The position numbers and the translations under genes are program-made. The notes beneath the pieces were generated by a model. The model worked only from the letters and a program-made list of their open reading frames with translations, ran no database searches and was not told where the DNA came from. From Pseudomonadota bacterium (GTDB lineage Bacteria; Desulfobacterota; Desulfovibrionia; Desulfovibrionales; Desulfovibrionaceae), in contig JAHIUW010000018.1 of assembly GCA_018816865.1 (NCBI GenBank), forward strand, positions 1 through 64,000: a stretch of 64,000 bases of DNA. The letters are read 5' to 3'. Below, piece after piece: positions 32,354-42,159 of the stretch. The stretch's first letter is position 1. Each line of letters starts with the position of its first letter.

Positions 32354-35203
32354 ATGCAGACCCCGGCATTCACATCGAGCCTTTCGCTCACCCCCACGTC
32401 GCAACGCAAAGCCTACGCGCTCTTTGGCTTGGTGCTTGTCGCCATCCTCGGGATTTTCGTCTGGGTCTCGCAATGGGTTCAGGAAGAGGCCGACCAGGAA
32501 CGCCACAAAACCTTCAGCGACCAGCAATACACCCAGGCGGTGCTCATTCGCCAGTCCCTGGCCGGACTCATCGAGTCCCTGAACGCCCAGGCCGAGTCCC
32601 TGGTCACCCACGTGCTGCCCTCCTTTGCCGCTGAAACCCTGGACTACGAAGCGCTGCACGCCATATTCCGTTCGGCCAACAACGTCTTCCCGGATCTCAA
32701 GGCCATGGCCTACTTTTCCGAAGATCAGGTCCTGGACTTCCTTTCCACGCCCGACCCCGATGTGGGCAAGGCCATGCGCGACGCCGCCGAGGACTGGGTC
32801 TGCGGCCCGACGCCATCCGCCACGGCCAGGGGCTTTGTCTACACGCCCCCGCTGCTGATCACGCCCGAGCATCAGTTCATGGGACTGATCGCCTACGTAG
32901 AACTCCAAGGCCGCACCGTGGGCACCCTGGTCCTGGTCGTCGACCTGGGCAGCATGCTCACCCGCCTGGCCGGAACCCTGCATGCCCACCTCAAGGGGGA
33001 CATCTACGCCTTGAACTCCAACGGGATCGTGCTCTACTCCCGGGACAGGAGCATGGTCGGGTCCAACCTGCTGGCAAACCTCAAAGGCATGGGCAAACAG
33101 AGCCAGGACATGCTGCTGAACATGCTCGCCCTGCCCACGGGTCGTCATATCTGTTCCGCGCCGCACATGGCCATCGATACTTCGAGTTGCGAATTCATGT
33201 CCTGGGAATCCGTGCAGATGAGCGATCAACGCCTGATCATCACCCTCTTGGCCCACGGCTCGGACATCTTCACCTACCAGACCCGTTCGAGCCGCCAACG
33301 CCTGCTCATGGGCGGATTGCTGATTTTGATCCTCACCGGAGCCATCGCCCTCTTCTTTCACCAACGTTCGCGCCAACGCCTGGAGGACCACAACCTGCTG
33401 CTGGCGACGCAACTGGAGTCCACCCCGGACGGGGTGCTCGTCATGAACACCGAGCCGCGCCCCCTGCTCTGGAACTCCCACCTGCTCCGGCAATGGAAGA
33501 TCAGCGCAGCCAAAGAACGTGAGTTCCAGCGTGACAGCCTGCGACAGATCTCGCAGCAACTGGACGATCCCAGCACATTTTTGGAGACTTTTCGCTCCCT
33601 GTCCTCGGCCCCCGGCCCGGATGTGCGAAGTTCAACCCTGAGCCTCAAGACCGGCACCGTGCTTGAGGTCAACTCGAACAGTCTGGTGGACGAACGCGGG
33701 AACTACCGTGGTCGAGCGTGGTTTTTCCACGACATCACCAAACGCATCCAGGCCGACGCCGCCCTCAAACAAAGCAAAGACCTGTTGCAGAGCATCCTGG
33801 ACAACGTCCCGTCCCTGGTCTATCTGCGCGACGCCAAAAGCCGCTACGTGCTCGTCAACCGCCGCTACGAGAGCTTTTTCAGCTGGAAAACAGGCTCATA
33901 CGAAGGCAAAACTCCCCGCGAACTGCTGCCGGAGGCCCAGGCCAGCAGCATCTACCTGAACGACGCCAAGGTCATCCAAACCAGAAAACCCTATGAGATC
34001 GAAGAGGTGCTGAGCTTCAAGGGCCGCCAGCACGTGATGCTCACCAGGGGGGTGCCCCTGTTCGACAAACACAACAAGGTCTCGGGCATCGTGGGCATCA
34101 CCACGGACATCACCGCCCGCAAACAGATCGAAGAACGCCTGCGCAACGCCGTGGAGGAATTCGAGGCCATCTTCGAGAACAGCCTGGTGGGAACCCTGCT
34201 GCTCAAGAACGGACGAATCATGTCCAAGGTCAATGCCCGTTTCGCTGAGATGTTCGGTTACCAGCCCGAAGAGCTGATTGGCCGCTCCACCCGCATGCTG
34301 CACCTGTCCGAGGAGCATTACCGAAAGTTCCACGAGGAGTACTCCTCGACCCTCAATGCACAGGAGGTCATGAAGGCGGAATACCCCTACCGCCACGCGG
34401 ACGGATCCACCTTCTGGTGCCAGCTCTCCGGCAAGGCCCTAGACCCGGACCTGCCGGCCTCCGGGGTGCTGTGGATCATGGACGACATCACTGATCGCAA
34501 GAAACTGGAACAACTCAGGGAAGATCTTGAACAGATCCTGCGCCACGACCTGAAATCCCCCTTGAGCGCGATCATCCATGTCCCCCAGTTGCTTCTGGAC
34601 GACGACAACCTGAATTCCGACCAGCGGGCCTTGCTGCACGAGCTTGAACGCTCGGGGCACCGCATGCTGGAGATGATCAACCGCTCCCTGGATCTCTACA
34701 AGATGGAGCGGGGCACTTACCGCATGGAGCGCAAAAACGTGGAACTCATCGCAGTCATCCTGCGGGTCTTGCGTGAGTTGAACTCCCAGATCCTGGCCAA
34801 AAGCGTGGAGATGGAGATCCTGATCAACGGCAAGGCCGCAGGCGCGACCGAATTCATCGTCAGCGGCGAGGAACTGCTCTGCCATTCCATGCTCGCCAAC
34901 CTGCTCAAAAACGCTGTGGAGGCCTCGCCCCAAGGCGGACGCATCACCATCTCCATGGTCGGCAACGGAACCCGGACCATCGCCATCCATAACGCCGGCG
35001 CCGTGCCCAACGAAATTCGCGAGATATTCTTCGAGAAATTCGCCACCGCCAACAAGAGTGGCGGCACCGGCCTGGGGACGTATTCTGCGAAGCTCATCGC
35101 CGAGGCCCAGGGAGGAACCATTGCCATGCACACCGGAGAGGCCTCGGGAACCTCCATCACCGTGATTTTGCCCGGCCCGATAAAGGACTCTTTCGACCCC
35201 TGA
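32354..35203 (+). CDS. Membrane sensor histidine kinase with periplasmic sensor and three PAS domains
   Basis: A 949-residue kinase; ATG 32354 is preferred over a TTG at 32324 that falls in the terminator. Domains: membrane helix (about 21-41), large periplasmic Cache-like sensor (about 45-310), second membrane helix (about 317-337, LLMGGLLILILTGAIALFF), and PAS domains starting near 350, 480 and 605. A HisKA with phospho-acceptor His in ILRHDLKSPLSAI (about residue 730) and a HATPase with N box LLKNAVEAS and G box GTGLGTYSAKLIAEA follow. There is no receiver domain and no adjacent response regulator gene, so the partner is elsewhere. The transglycosylase gene follows after 60 bases and may be cotranscribed. 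Confidence 0.9.
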   Translation: MQTPAFTSSLSLTPTSQRKAYALFGLVLVAILGIFVWVSQWVQEEADQERHKTFSDQQYTQAVLIRQSLAGLIESLNAQAESLVTHVLPSFAAETLDYEALHAIFRSANNVFPDLKAMAYFSEDQVLDFLSTPDPDVGKAMRDAAEDWVCGPTPSATARGFVYTPPLLITPEHQFMGLIAYVELQGRTVGTLVLVVDLGSMLTRLAGTLHAHLKGDIYALNSNGIVLYSRDRSMVGSNLLANLKGMGKQSQDMLLNMLALPTGRHICSAPHMAIDTSSCEFMSWESVQMSDQRLIITLLAHGSDIFTYQTRSSRQRLLMGGLLILILTGAIALFFHQRSRQRLEDHNLLLATQLESTPDGVLVMNTEPRPLLWNSHLLRQWKISAAKEREFQRDSLRQISQQLDDPSTFLETFRSLSSAPGPDVRSSTLSLKTGTVLEVNSNSLVDERGNYRGRAWFFHDITKRIQADAALKQSKDLLQSILDNVPSLVYLRDAKSRYVLVNRRYESFFSWKTGSYEGKTPRELLPEAQASSIYLNDAKVIQTRKPYEIEEVLSFKGRQHVMLTRGVPLFDKHNKVSGIVGITTDITARKQIEERLRNAVEEFEAIFENSLVGTLLLKNGRIMSKVNARFAEMFGYQPEELIGRSTRMLHLSEEHYRKFHEEYSSTLNAQEVMKAEYPYRHADGSTFWCQLSGKALDPDLPASGVLWIMDDITDRKKLEQLREDLEQILRHDLKSPLSAIIHVPQLLLDDDNLNSDQRALLHELERSGHRMLEMINRSLDLYKMERGTYRMERKNVELIAVILRVLRELNSQILAKSVEMEILINGKAAGATEFIVSGEELLCHSMLANLLKNAVEASPQGGRITISMVGNGTRTIAIHNAGAVPNEIREIFFEKFATANKSGGTGLGTYSAKLIAEAQGGTIAMHTGEASGTSITVILPGPIKDSFDP

Positions 35204-35264
35204 CCCCGATAAGACAACCATGACCATCAGCCCCACACCCTCTCCCAAGACAGGAACCAAGTTC

Positions 35265-36332
35265 ATGAAACTCAGCCGCCGCAATGCCATCAAGGCCCTC
35301 ACCGCCACAGCGCTGGCCCCGATGTTCGGGATCGGCGAAGCCGCCCTGGCCGGAGCGATCCCCGAAACGGCCTCGCCCATCAACGTCATCCTGCCCAGGG
35401 CCTACGCACCGCCCCTGGACGGCAAACAAGGCCGAATCGTCGCAGCCCAGCTGGGACGGGCCACCCTGGAAACCGTGCGCGCCTTCTACAAGGGCAAGAA
35501 TCTGCCCGTCTGGAAACAGATGTACGGCAGCATGGACCTGGAGAAACGGGTCATGAACATCTGCCACTGGATCGTGCAGAGCGTGTTGGCACACCGCGAT
35601 GTCTACCCCCTGGACCCATCCTGGATTGCGGCCCAGATCATGACCGAATCCTTCTTCTACGAATTCGCGGTGTCCCCGGCCCTGGCTGTGGGCATCTGCC
35701 AGTTCATCTCCCCCACTGGCCGAGAATACGGGATGATCTGCCCCGGAACACGGCCCGAGCACGGTGCACCGCCCTACCGCAAGGCTGAATGGTCGGGTGA
35801 GCTGGATCGCTACTATGAAAGACGTTCGGCCTGGAAGCAGGCCAGGCGCGACCGACGCGAGATTTCCGGTGATGAATCGGCCTTTCTGCAACAGGCCCTG
35901 CGGGCCGGAATCGAGGGCAACCCCCTGGCCGGGGCCCAGGGCTACCTTGAGGCCTGCGCCAGGATCGAAGTCCTGGACGCCGAGGTCAAGGAGGCCCGCA
36001 GACGTTTCACCGCCTATCTGACGCAAAACTTCGAGGGGCGGAGCATCTTTGCAGACCAGGATGTGGCCTTCTTCAATGGCTTTGACCAGCGAGTGCTCTA
36101 CCGCAAGCCCGTGGACGCCATGGTGCTGATGCTGGCCCGTTTCCTGCGCGCCAGAAGCGGCAACATCATCGCCGCGGCCGCAGGCTACCACTCCGGGCTG
36201 TCCAACACCCGCGAGGACCACCGCATCTATGGCCCCTACGGCAGAATCCCCGCCTTTGACTCCACAGTGAGTTACATCAGCCGAATCCTGGTCAATCACC
36301 ACGAGATTGTGAGCCGTCTGGGCGCGCCCTGA
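35265..36332 (+). CDS. Tat-exported lytic transglycosylase-like protein
   Basis: A 355-residue protein. The ATG at 35265 (AGGA upstream) puts a twin-arginine signal at the N-terminus (KLSRRNAIKAL, then a hydrophobic stretch ending ALAGA); an ATG at 35220 is the alternative. The SLT-type domain is visible near residues 115-150: IAAQIMTESFFYEFAVS, where the Glu before Ser is the expected catalytic acid, then GICQFISPTGREYGM. Near the C-terminus NIIAAAAGYHSGLSNT fits the family's A-Y-N-x-G-x-x-x motif. Lytic transglycosylases cleave the glycan strands of peptidoglycan. A Tat-exported version is uncommon. Confidence 0.78.
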   Translation: MKLSRRNAIKALTATALAPMFGIGEAALAGAIPETASPINVILPRAYAPPLDGKQGRIVAAQLGRATLETVRAFYKGKNLPVWKQMYGSMDLEKRVMNICHWIVQSVLAHRDVYPLDPSWIAAQIMTESFFYEFAVSPALAVGICQFISPTGREYGMICPGTRPEHGAPPYRKAEWSGELDRYYERRSAWKQARRDRREISGDESAFLQQALRAGIEGNPLAGAQGYLEACARIEVLDAEVKEARRRFTAYLTQNFEGRSIFADQDVAFFNGFDQRVLYRKPVDAMVLMLARFLRARSGNIIAAAAGYHSGLSNTREDHRIYGPYGRIPAFDSTVSYISRILVNHHEIVSRLGAP

Positions 36333-36465
36333 CCGCCTCACGCAGGCATCACGTCCGCAGGCTGATGACCACGCTCCGATAACAAGGCTCCACAGGCTCC
36401 ATCTTCGCCCTTGCCCAGTGTGCGCGGATCAACTACTGTGCCCTCTTTTCAGCTAGGGGAAAATC

Positions 36466-37353
36466 ATGCTCAAGGGTCTCGTCTGCGCCGTCATCTCCGC
36501 CTGCTGCTACGGCACCCTGCCCATCCTGGGCAAGCTGGGCTACGCCCTGGGCATGGAGACCTTCGAGATGCTCTCCTACCGCTTCGGGCTGGGAGCAGTG
36601 ATCCTCGCGATCTGGATCGGGCTGACCGACCCGCGCTCCCTGCGTATCGCCCCACGCAGCCTGCTCAAGGCCGTTGCCCTGGGGACCTGCATCTACCCCC
36701 TGCAGAGCACTTGCTTCATGTCCGCGATAAAATACATCCCGGCCTCCACCACGACCCTGATCCTGTACTTCTACCCCATCTGCGTCACGGTGCTCTCGGT
36801 GCTGCTGTTCAAGATGCGCGTGGGCCGACAGGTGGTCCTGTCCCTGGTCATGGTCACGGCAGGCTGCGCCCTGGTGTTCTACGACGCCTTCTCACAGGGC
36901 GTGAATTCCCTGGGGTTGGCCTTTGCTGTGGGCGCGATGCTGATCTTCTCGGTCTATCTCATCGCCTCGCAGCTTATCCTCAAGAACGAACCACCCCTGA
37001 CCGTGGGCCTGTACGTCATCATCTCCGCCGCCGTGGTCTTCACCCTCCTGGCCGGACCGCCCGACCTGAAAGCCATGACTTGGCCCAAGGCCGCCCTGGC
37101 CCTGAGCTTCGGGTTGTTCCCCACGGTGCTGGCCGTGGGCCTCTTGTATACGGCCATCAACGCCGTCGGCAGTGCCTACACCTCCATCTTCTCCACCATG
37201 GAGCCCGTGACCACCGTGATCCTGGCCTACTTCGTTCTGGGTGAACCCCTGGCCCTGTGGCAGGTGGCCGGAGCGGCCTGCATCGTCGCGGGCATCACCT
37301 TGCCCAACCTGGGGCTCATCCGCCGCAAGGCCGCCGTAACCCCTGCGGTGTAA
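36466..37353 (+). CDS. EamA/DMT-family transporter
   Basis: A 295-residue inner-membrane protein with ten hydrophobic segments in two EamA repeats; each repeat begins with a G-rich helix (AVISACCYGTLPILGKLGYALG; LAFAVGAMLIFSVYLIASQLI). The end of the first repeat reads YPLQSTCFMSAIKYIPASTTTLIL and of the second VGLLYTAINAVGSAYTSIFST, as in metabolite exporters of the drug/metabolite family. TAGGGG precedes the ATG. The substrate cannot be told. It appears monocistronic. Confidence 0.9.
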   Translation: MLKGLVCAVISACCYGTLPILGKLGYALGMETFEMLSYRFGLGAVILAIWIGLTDPRSLRIAPRSLLKAVALGTCIYPLQSTCFMSAIKYIPASTTTLILYFYPICVTVLSVLLFKMRVGRQVVLSLVMVTAGCALVFYDAFSQGVNSLGLAFAVGAMLIFSVYLIASQLILKNEPPLTVGLYVIISAAVVFTLLAGPPDLKAMTWPKAALALSFGLFPTVLAVGLLYTAINAVGSAYTSIFSTMEPVTTVILAYFVLGEPLALWQVAGAACIVAGITLPNLGLIRRKAAVTPAV

Positions 37354-37427
37354 CCGGCTCAAGCCTCACCCATTGTTGCATTTTCCCTGATTCGTGCTTA
37401 TGAAGTATGGAACTGGGGGAAATCGCC

Positions 37428-37853
37428 ATGCAAATCTTGGACAACATCCTGGCCATCATCTACAGGGCGCTTTCGATCTCGCTGGACCTCATCGGACCAT
37501 TCAGCGTTCTGCTCTATCTGGCTCTGATGTCCATCATCTATCTGGCTTATTTCAAGCGGGGCCTGCGTCTGGGGTCCTTCGTGCACATCATGGGCTGCAT
37601 CTTCTTTTTCTTCATCGTCTGGAACCATCCCGACTACCGCTGGTACAAGGGGCGGCCCTGGAACGGCGGCTACATCTATACCCTGGTGATGATCGTGGCC
37701 TACGTCTACCTGCCCATGAAGCTGGCCATGTTCGCCACCGAACTGTGGCGCAGCCTGAGTGGCGGCGAACCCGCGTTCAAGTCCGGAAAACGGGCCAAGC
37801 CCGGAAAACCAGAAAGACAGGATAAGCCCGCCAAGCCCGACGCAGCCCCCTGA
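37428..37853 (+). CDS. Small inner-membrane protein, unknown function
   Basis: A 141-residue protein; ATG 37428 is preceded by GGGGG at nine bases, and an in-frame ATG at 37407 is possible. Three hydrophobic helices (ILAIIYRALSISLDLIG; FSVLLYLALMSIIYLAYF; IYTLVMIVAYVYLPMKLA) surround a FVHIMGCIFFFFIVWNHPDY segment. The tail is Lys/Pro-rich and disordered. I do not recognise the family. It lies convergent to the ppiD operon. Confidence 0.65.
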   Translation: MQILDNILAIIYRALSISLDLIGPFSVLLYLALMSIIYLAYFKRGLRLGSFVHIMGCIFFFFIVWNHPDYRWYKGRPWNGGYIYTLVMIVAYVYLPMKLAMFATELWRSLSGGEPAFKSGKRAKPGKPERQDKPAKPDAAP

Positions 37854-37892
37854 ACCAGGGGGCAACCTTCCAGACGCCTTCGCACTGAGCTC

Positions 37893-37927
37893 AAAAAAAA
37901 GCCCGCCCGGCAAGCTGCCGGGCGGGC
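37893..37927 (-). terminator. Terminator of the aroA-like/acn/ppiD operon
   Basis: On the minus strand GCCCGCCCGGC and GCCGGGCGGGC form an 11-bp perfect stem with a 5-base loop, followed by eight T residues. Confidence 0.92.
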
Positions 37928-37957
37928 GTCATCATTTCAGGGCTCACGCCCGGAGGA

Positions 37958-39862
37958 TCAGTCTTCCAGAAGCCGGGGCTCCACGACCTTGACCTCGAAC
38001 TTGTCCCGCAGGCCCGAGAGATAGGCCATGAACATCTCGTTGGTCTTGGCCTGCTGGATCTGCACGCGAAGCATCTCCTTCTGGCGCTCCCACAAGCCAT
38101 CGGCCGGGGCCACGCGCTCCACCAGACGGGCCAGGACATAGCCGTTGCCCACGGAGTGGCTCTTGTCCAGCCACTGCCCCTGGGTTGCGGCAAAGGCGGC
38201 CTCGACCAGCTCGGGATTCATGCCCAGCTCGGGGACAAGGCCCCGACGAGCAAAAGGCTTGCTGGTGGCCAGCTTGCCCTTGTACTGCCCCAGAGCGGCC
38301 TCGGCCTTGGCGGGGTCGGCCAACTTGGCCAGCACGGCGTCCGCCTTTTCCTGGGCCAGCTTCAGGGCGCCCTCACGCTTCAGGGTCTGCACGATGGCCC
38401 CCTTGATCTCATCCAGGGGAGCCACGGTGGATTCCACAAACTTGGACTTGGCCACCAGCAGGTAACCGCCTTCGATGGCCACGGGGGTCTCGGAAGCCTT
38501 GCCGGTCTCCAGGTCAAACAACAGCTGGATGCTCTCGGCATCGGAGCCCAGGCGCTGGACCAGCATCTCCTTGGTCATGGAATCGGTGGATTCCAGAGGC
38601 AGACCCAGATCCTCGGCAATCTTGGCCAGGGTGTCGCCCACGATGATCTGGCCGATGGCCTGGTCGAGCTTGTCGGACATGGCTCCGGCAGCCATGTCCT
38701 CGGCCAGGGACGGACGGATGTCCGACTCGGCCTCTGCCAGGCTCTTGATGCCTTCGACGCGGTGTTCCTCAAGCTTGATCAGATGCCAGCCGAACTTGGT
38801 GCGTACGGGCTCGCTGACCTCACCGGGCGCCAGGGCGAAGGCGGTCTCCTCGAAGGGACCGACCATCATGCCGCGCGAGAACCAGCCCAGGTCGCCGCCA
38901 GTCGCCTTGCTGGGCCCTTCGGAGTTTTTCGTAGCCAGGGCCTCGAAGGTTGTCCCCTTGGACAACCGGGCCTTCAGGCGCAGCAGCTTGGCGCGGACCT
39001 CCTGAACCTCTTTCTCGGGAGCATCGGCGTCGAGCTTGAGCAGGATGTGCCGGGCCCGAACCTGCTCGGGACGGAGAAACTCATCCTGATGGGCATCGTA
39101 ATACGCCCGGATGTCCTCGGCGCTCACCAGCTGGGGGGCGGAGAGGGCCCGGGGCGTGAATTGCAGATATTGCAGGGTCGCACGGGCCGGACGACGGAAG
39201 CGGTCCTGGTTGTCCGCGTAATATTTCTCGACCTCCTCGTCGCTGGGCTGAATCTGATCCGCGAAATCATCCCAGGCGAAAAGCAGGTAGTCGATGGCCA
39301 CTTTCTCGCCGCCGTACATGAAGAAGTCGCGTACTTCGGCATCCTCCACGGACACGGTCAGGTCCAGATACTTCTGGAGCTTCTCGGCCATGATGTCCTG
39401 GCGCAGGCCCAGCTCGAAGTCCGCGGGTGTCATATTGCTGCCGCGCAGCACGGCGCGATAGATTCCCGTGTCGAAACGTCCATCCTGGCCACGAAACACT
39501 TGGTAGGAGATGATGCGTTTCTGCAACTCGGAATCGCTCACGTCCAGCCCCAGGGCCAATGCCTGGCGGCGAATGAGCGTGGAATTGATCATGTTGGCCA
39601 AGACCCGGTCCTTGATCCGCATGCGGGTCATGTCCTCACCGGACAGGCCAGGCATTTCGCTGCGCACGGCCTCGACCTCGCGACGCAGGCGCGACTGGAA
39701 ATCGGTGATCATGAGGGGCGTCTCGCCCACATAGGCCAATACGCCTCCGCCCTTGCCGCCAAGGGTCCCGGAACCGTAAGCAAATACAAAAGCCAGGATG
39801 ATGATGCCGAACAGGATCTTGATAACCCATGATCCTGCGTTCTGCCGCAATCCGTCTAGCAT
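37958..39862 (-). CDS. ppiD: PpiD-like membrane-anchored periplasmic chaperone/parvulin
   Basis: A 634-residue protein. A single N-terminal membrane helix (about residues 12-32, VIKILFGIIILAFVFAYGSG) anchors it, followed by a SurA-N-like domain with GGVLAYVGETPLMITDF. One parvulin domain is at about residues 265-365 (VRARHILLKL; GGDLGWFSRGMM; EPVRTKFGWHLIKLEEHR). The C-terminal part is helical with VIEGGYLLVAKS repeats typical of PpiD. It helps outer-membrane and periplasmic proteins fold at the Sec translocon exit. It is the last gene of a leftward operon after aconitase. Confidence 0.9.
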   Translation of the reverse strand: MLDGLRQNAGSWVIKILFGIIILAFVFAYGSGTLGGKGGGVLAYVGETPLMITDFQSRLRREVEAVRSEMPGLSGEDMTRMRIKDRVLANMINSTLIRRQALALGLDVSDSELQKRIISYQVFRGQDGRFDTGIYRAVLRGSNMTPADFELGLRQDIMAEKLQKYLDLTVSVEDAEVRDFFMYGGEKVAIDYLLFAWDDFADQIQPSDEEVEKYYADNQDRFRRPARATLQYLQFTPRALSAPQLVSAEDIRAYYDAHQDEFLRPEQVRARHILLKLDADAPEKEVQEVRAKLLRLKARLSKGTTFEALATKNSEGPSKATGGDLGWFSRGMMVGPFEETAFALAPGEVSEPVRTKFGWHLIKLEEHRVEGIKSLAEAESDIRPSLAEDMAAGAMSDKLDQAIGQIIVGDTLAKIAEDLGLPLESTDSMTKEMLVQRLGSDAESIQLLFDLETGKASETPVAIEGGYLLVAKSKFVESTVAPLDEIKGAIVQTLKREGALKLAQEKADAVLAKLADPAKAEAALGQYKGKLATSKPFARRGLVPELGMNPELVEAAFAATQGQWLDKSHSVGNGYVLARLVERVAPADGLWERQKEMLRVQIQQAKTNEMFMAYLSGLRDKFEVKVVEPRLLED

Positions 39863-39891
39863 TGAGACTCCAGTCCTTTAGAGGCTTGTCA

Positions 39892-41820
39892 TTACGCCTG
39901 GTCCGCCTGAGTACGGACAAAGTTCAGAAGGCCGCCTGCCTGAATAATAGCCAGTTCATTTTCCGTCAAATCATTTCGCACTGCGACGGCTCCCACACCG
40001 GCCACCTGCAGCTCGACCTCGCCGCCCGGAGTGATGGTATCCGTGGGCAAGGTCAGGGCCGCGCCCAGGTCAATACGGTCATAGTCGCCGGGGTTGACGA
40101 AGGTCAGGGGCAGGATGCCGAAGTTCACCAGATTGGCGCGGTGGATGCGCGCCAGGGACTTGACGATCACGGCGCAGACACCTAGGTGGCGCGGCCCAAG
40201 AGCCGCGTGCTCGCGCGAGGAACCCTGGCCGTAGTTCTCGCCGCCCACGATCACCCCACCCCCAGCCTCGCGGATGCGGGCCACGAAATCAGGATCAACG
40301 CGGGAATAGATGTACTCGCTGATGGCCGGGATATTGGAGCGCAGGGCCGTGATCTGGGGACCCGCAGGCAGGATATGGTCCGTGGTGATATTGTCGCCCA
40401 CTTTGAGCTGCACCGAGGTCTCCAGCCTGACCGGCAGGGCCGCGAAGCCCTCCAGGGGCACGATATTGGGCCCGCGCAGGATATCCACCCCCGAGCCATC
40501 CTCGGACGGCATCAGGAAGAGGTGCCTGATGGACGGCACATCGGCGGGAAACTCGGGCTTTGCCGGGGGCTCGCCCCAGGTGGCGGGGTCCGTGAACTCG
40601 CCCCTAAGGGCGCACATGGCGGCAGTCTGGGGACTGGCCAGATAGACCTGACCATCCTGGGTCCCGGAACGGCCTTCGAAATTGCGATTGAAGGTGCGCA
40701 CGGACACGCCATTGGACACGGGCGAACCGCCCATGCCGATGCACGGCCCGCAGGTGCACTCCAAGAGGCGCGCCCCGGCGGTGAGCATCGGGGCCAGCAG
40801 CCCTTCGGCGGCCAGCATGTTCAACACCTGCTTGGATCCCGGAGAGACCAGCAGATCGGTCTCGGGGCAAATCCGCTGCCTATCCAGCATCAGGGCCACG
40901 GTCTTCAGATCCGCGTAGGACGAGTTGGTGCAGGACCCGATGGCCGCCTGGTCCACCTTCTTGCCGGCCAGCTCGCGCACGGTCGTGCGCACGTCGGGCA
41001 TGTGCGGCGCGGCCACCAGCGGTTCCAAGGCGGACAGGTCGATGCGCACCTCTTCGTCGTAGGTTGCGTCCTCGTCGGCTGCCAGCAGCTCGAACTCAGC
41101 CTCGCGGCCCATGGCCCTGAAAAAGTTCTGGGTCTGCCCGTCGCTGGGAAAGATGGAGGTGGTGGCCCCGAGTTCGGCGCCCATGTTGGTGATGGTGGCG
41201 CGTTCGGGAACGGTCAGGGTCGCCACGCCGGGACCGGCGAACTCCATCACGCGGCCCACGCCGCCCTTGACGGTCAATTCGCCCAAAAGATGCAGAATGA
41301 TGTCCTTGGCCGTGGCCCAGCCGCCGAGCTGACCCTCCAGCCAGATGCGCACCACCCGGGGCATGGAGATGGTGTAGGGCTCACCCGCCATGGCCAGCGC
41401 CACGGACAGGCCTCCCGCGCCCATGGCCAGACTGCCCACGCCGCCCGCGGTGGGGGTGTGGCTGTCGGAGCCGATGAGCGTGCGCCCGGGGCGGGCGAAA
41501 TTCTCCAGGTGCAGCTGATGACAGATGCCGGTTCCAGCCGGGGAGTAGATCACACCGTAACGCGCCGCCACGGTGCGCAGATAGCGATGGTCGTCGGGGT
41601 TGCGGAACCCCATTTGCAGCGTGTTGTGATCCACGTAGCTCACCGAGAGTTCGGTGCGCACCCGCGGCACGCCCATGGCCTCGAATTGCAGGTAGGCCAT
41701 GGTGCCTGTGGCATCCTGGGTCAGGGTCTGATCGATGCGCAGCGCTACTTCCGAGCCGGGGGTCATCTCCCCGGAGATGCGGTGGGAGGCGATGATCTTC
41801 TGGGTCAGGTTCAAAGGCAT
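39892..41820 (-). CDS. Aconitate hydratase
   Basis: A 642-residue 4Fe-4S enzyme that interconverts citrate and isocitrate. Substrate and cluster motifs are clear: GTGICHQLHLENFARPG, IGSDSHTPTAGGVGSLAMGAG, QAAIGSCTNSSYADL (first cluster Cys), and LECTCGPCIGMGGSPVSNGV (second and third cluster Cys). The swivel domain holds VVGGENYGQGSSREHAAL near the C-terminus. The length is that of the compact bacterial/mitochondrial-like aconitases rather than the 890-residue AcnA. It lies 29 bases upstream of ppiD in one operon. Confidence 0.93.
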   Translation of the reverse strand: MPLNLTQKIIASHRISGEMTPGSEVALRIDQTLTQDATGTMAYLQFEAMGVPRVRTELSVSYVDHNTLQMGFRNPDDHRYLRTVAARYGVIYSPAGTGICHQLHLENFARPGRTLIGSDSHTPTAGGVGSLAMGAGGLSVALAMAGEPYTISMPRVVRIWLEGQLGGWATAKDIILHLLGELTVKGGVGRVMEFAGPGVATLTVPERATITNMGAELGATTSIFPSDGQTQNFFRAMGREAEFELLAADEDATYDEEVRIDLSALEPLVAAPHMPDVRTTVRELAGKKVDQAAIGSCTNSSYADLKTVALMLDRQRICPETDLLVSPGSKQVLNMLAAEGLLAPMLTAGARLLECTCGPCIGMGGSPVSNGVSVRTFNRNFEGRSGTQDGQVYLASPQTAAMCALRGEFTDPATWGEPPAKPEFPADVPSIRHLFLMPSEDGSGVDILRGPNIVPLEGFAALPVRLETSVQLKVGDNITTDHILPAGPQITALRSNIPAISEYIYSRVDPDFVARIREAGGGVIVGGENYGQGSSREHAALGPRHLGVCAVIVKSLARIHRANLVNFGILPLTFVNPGDYDRIDLGAALTLPTDTITPGGEVELQVAGVGAVAVRNDLTENELAIIQAGGLLNFVRTQADQA

Positions 41821-41865
41821 GCGACTCTCTTTCTCACGGCAGCGGGCAGGCCACCGGCCAGGGGG

Positions 41866-42159
41866 TTACTGCAACAGGCCCGTGGGCTCATTCCCAAGGC
41901 GCAGGCGGTTGGCCTTGCAGCGCCGAAATTCCATCTCGGTGGCCAGGCGCAACTTTTCCTGTGACAGTTGGAAGATCTCCTGGGCAAAGTATTTGCCGCT
42001 GGAGGGGTCCTCGTCGGCCCTCAGCTTACGGATTTGCGCAATCACAGCCTGCTGCTGGAGGGACAACACTTCACCCTCCCGTTCCAGAGCCGCAATCTCA
42101 TCGGCCACGGACGCGCCGTCCTTAGACACGGATGCGTCGTCCTTTCTTTTTTCCTTCAT
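41866..42159 (-). CDS. Small conserved helical protein, unknown function
   Basis: A 97-residue charged coiled-coil protein (VADEIAALEREGEVLSLQQQ; FAQEIFQLSQEKLRLATEME). It overlaps the end of the aroA-like gene by 38 bases if the ATG at 42159 is used; a GTG at 42129 would reduce the overlap. It reads in the same operon toward aconitase. No family is recognised. Confidence 0.6.
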   Translation of the reverse strand: MKEKRKDDASVSKDGASVADEIAALEREGEVLSLQQQAVIAQIRKLRADEDPSSGKYFAQEIFQLSQEKLRLATEMEFRRCKANRLRLGNEPTGLLQ

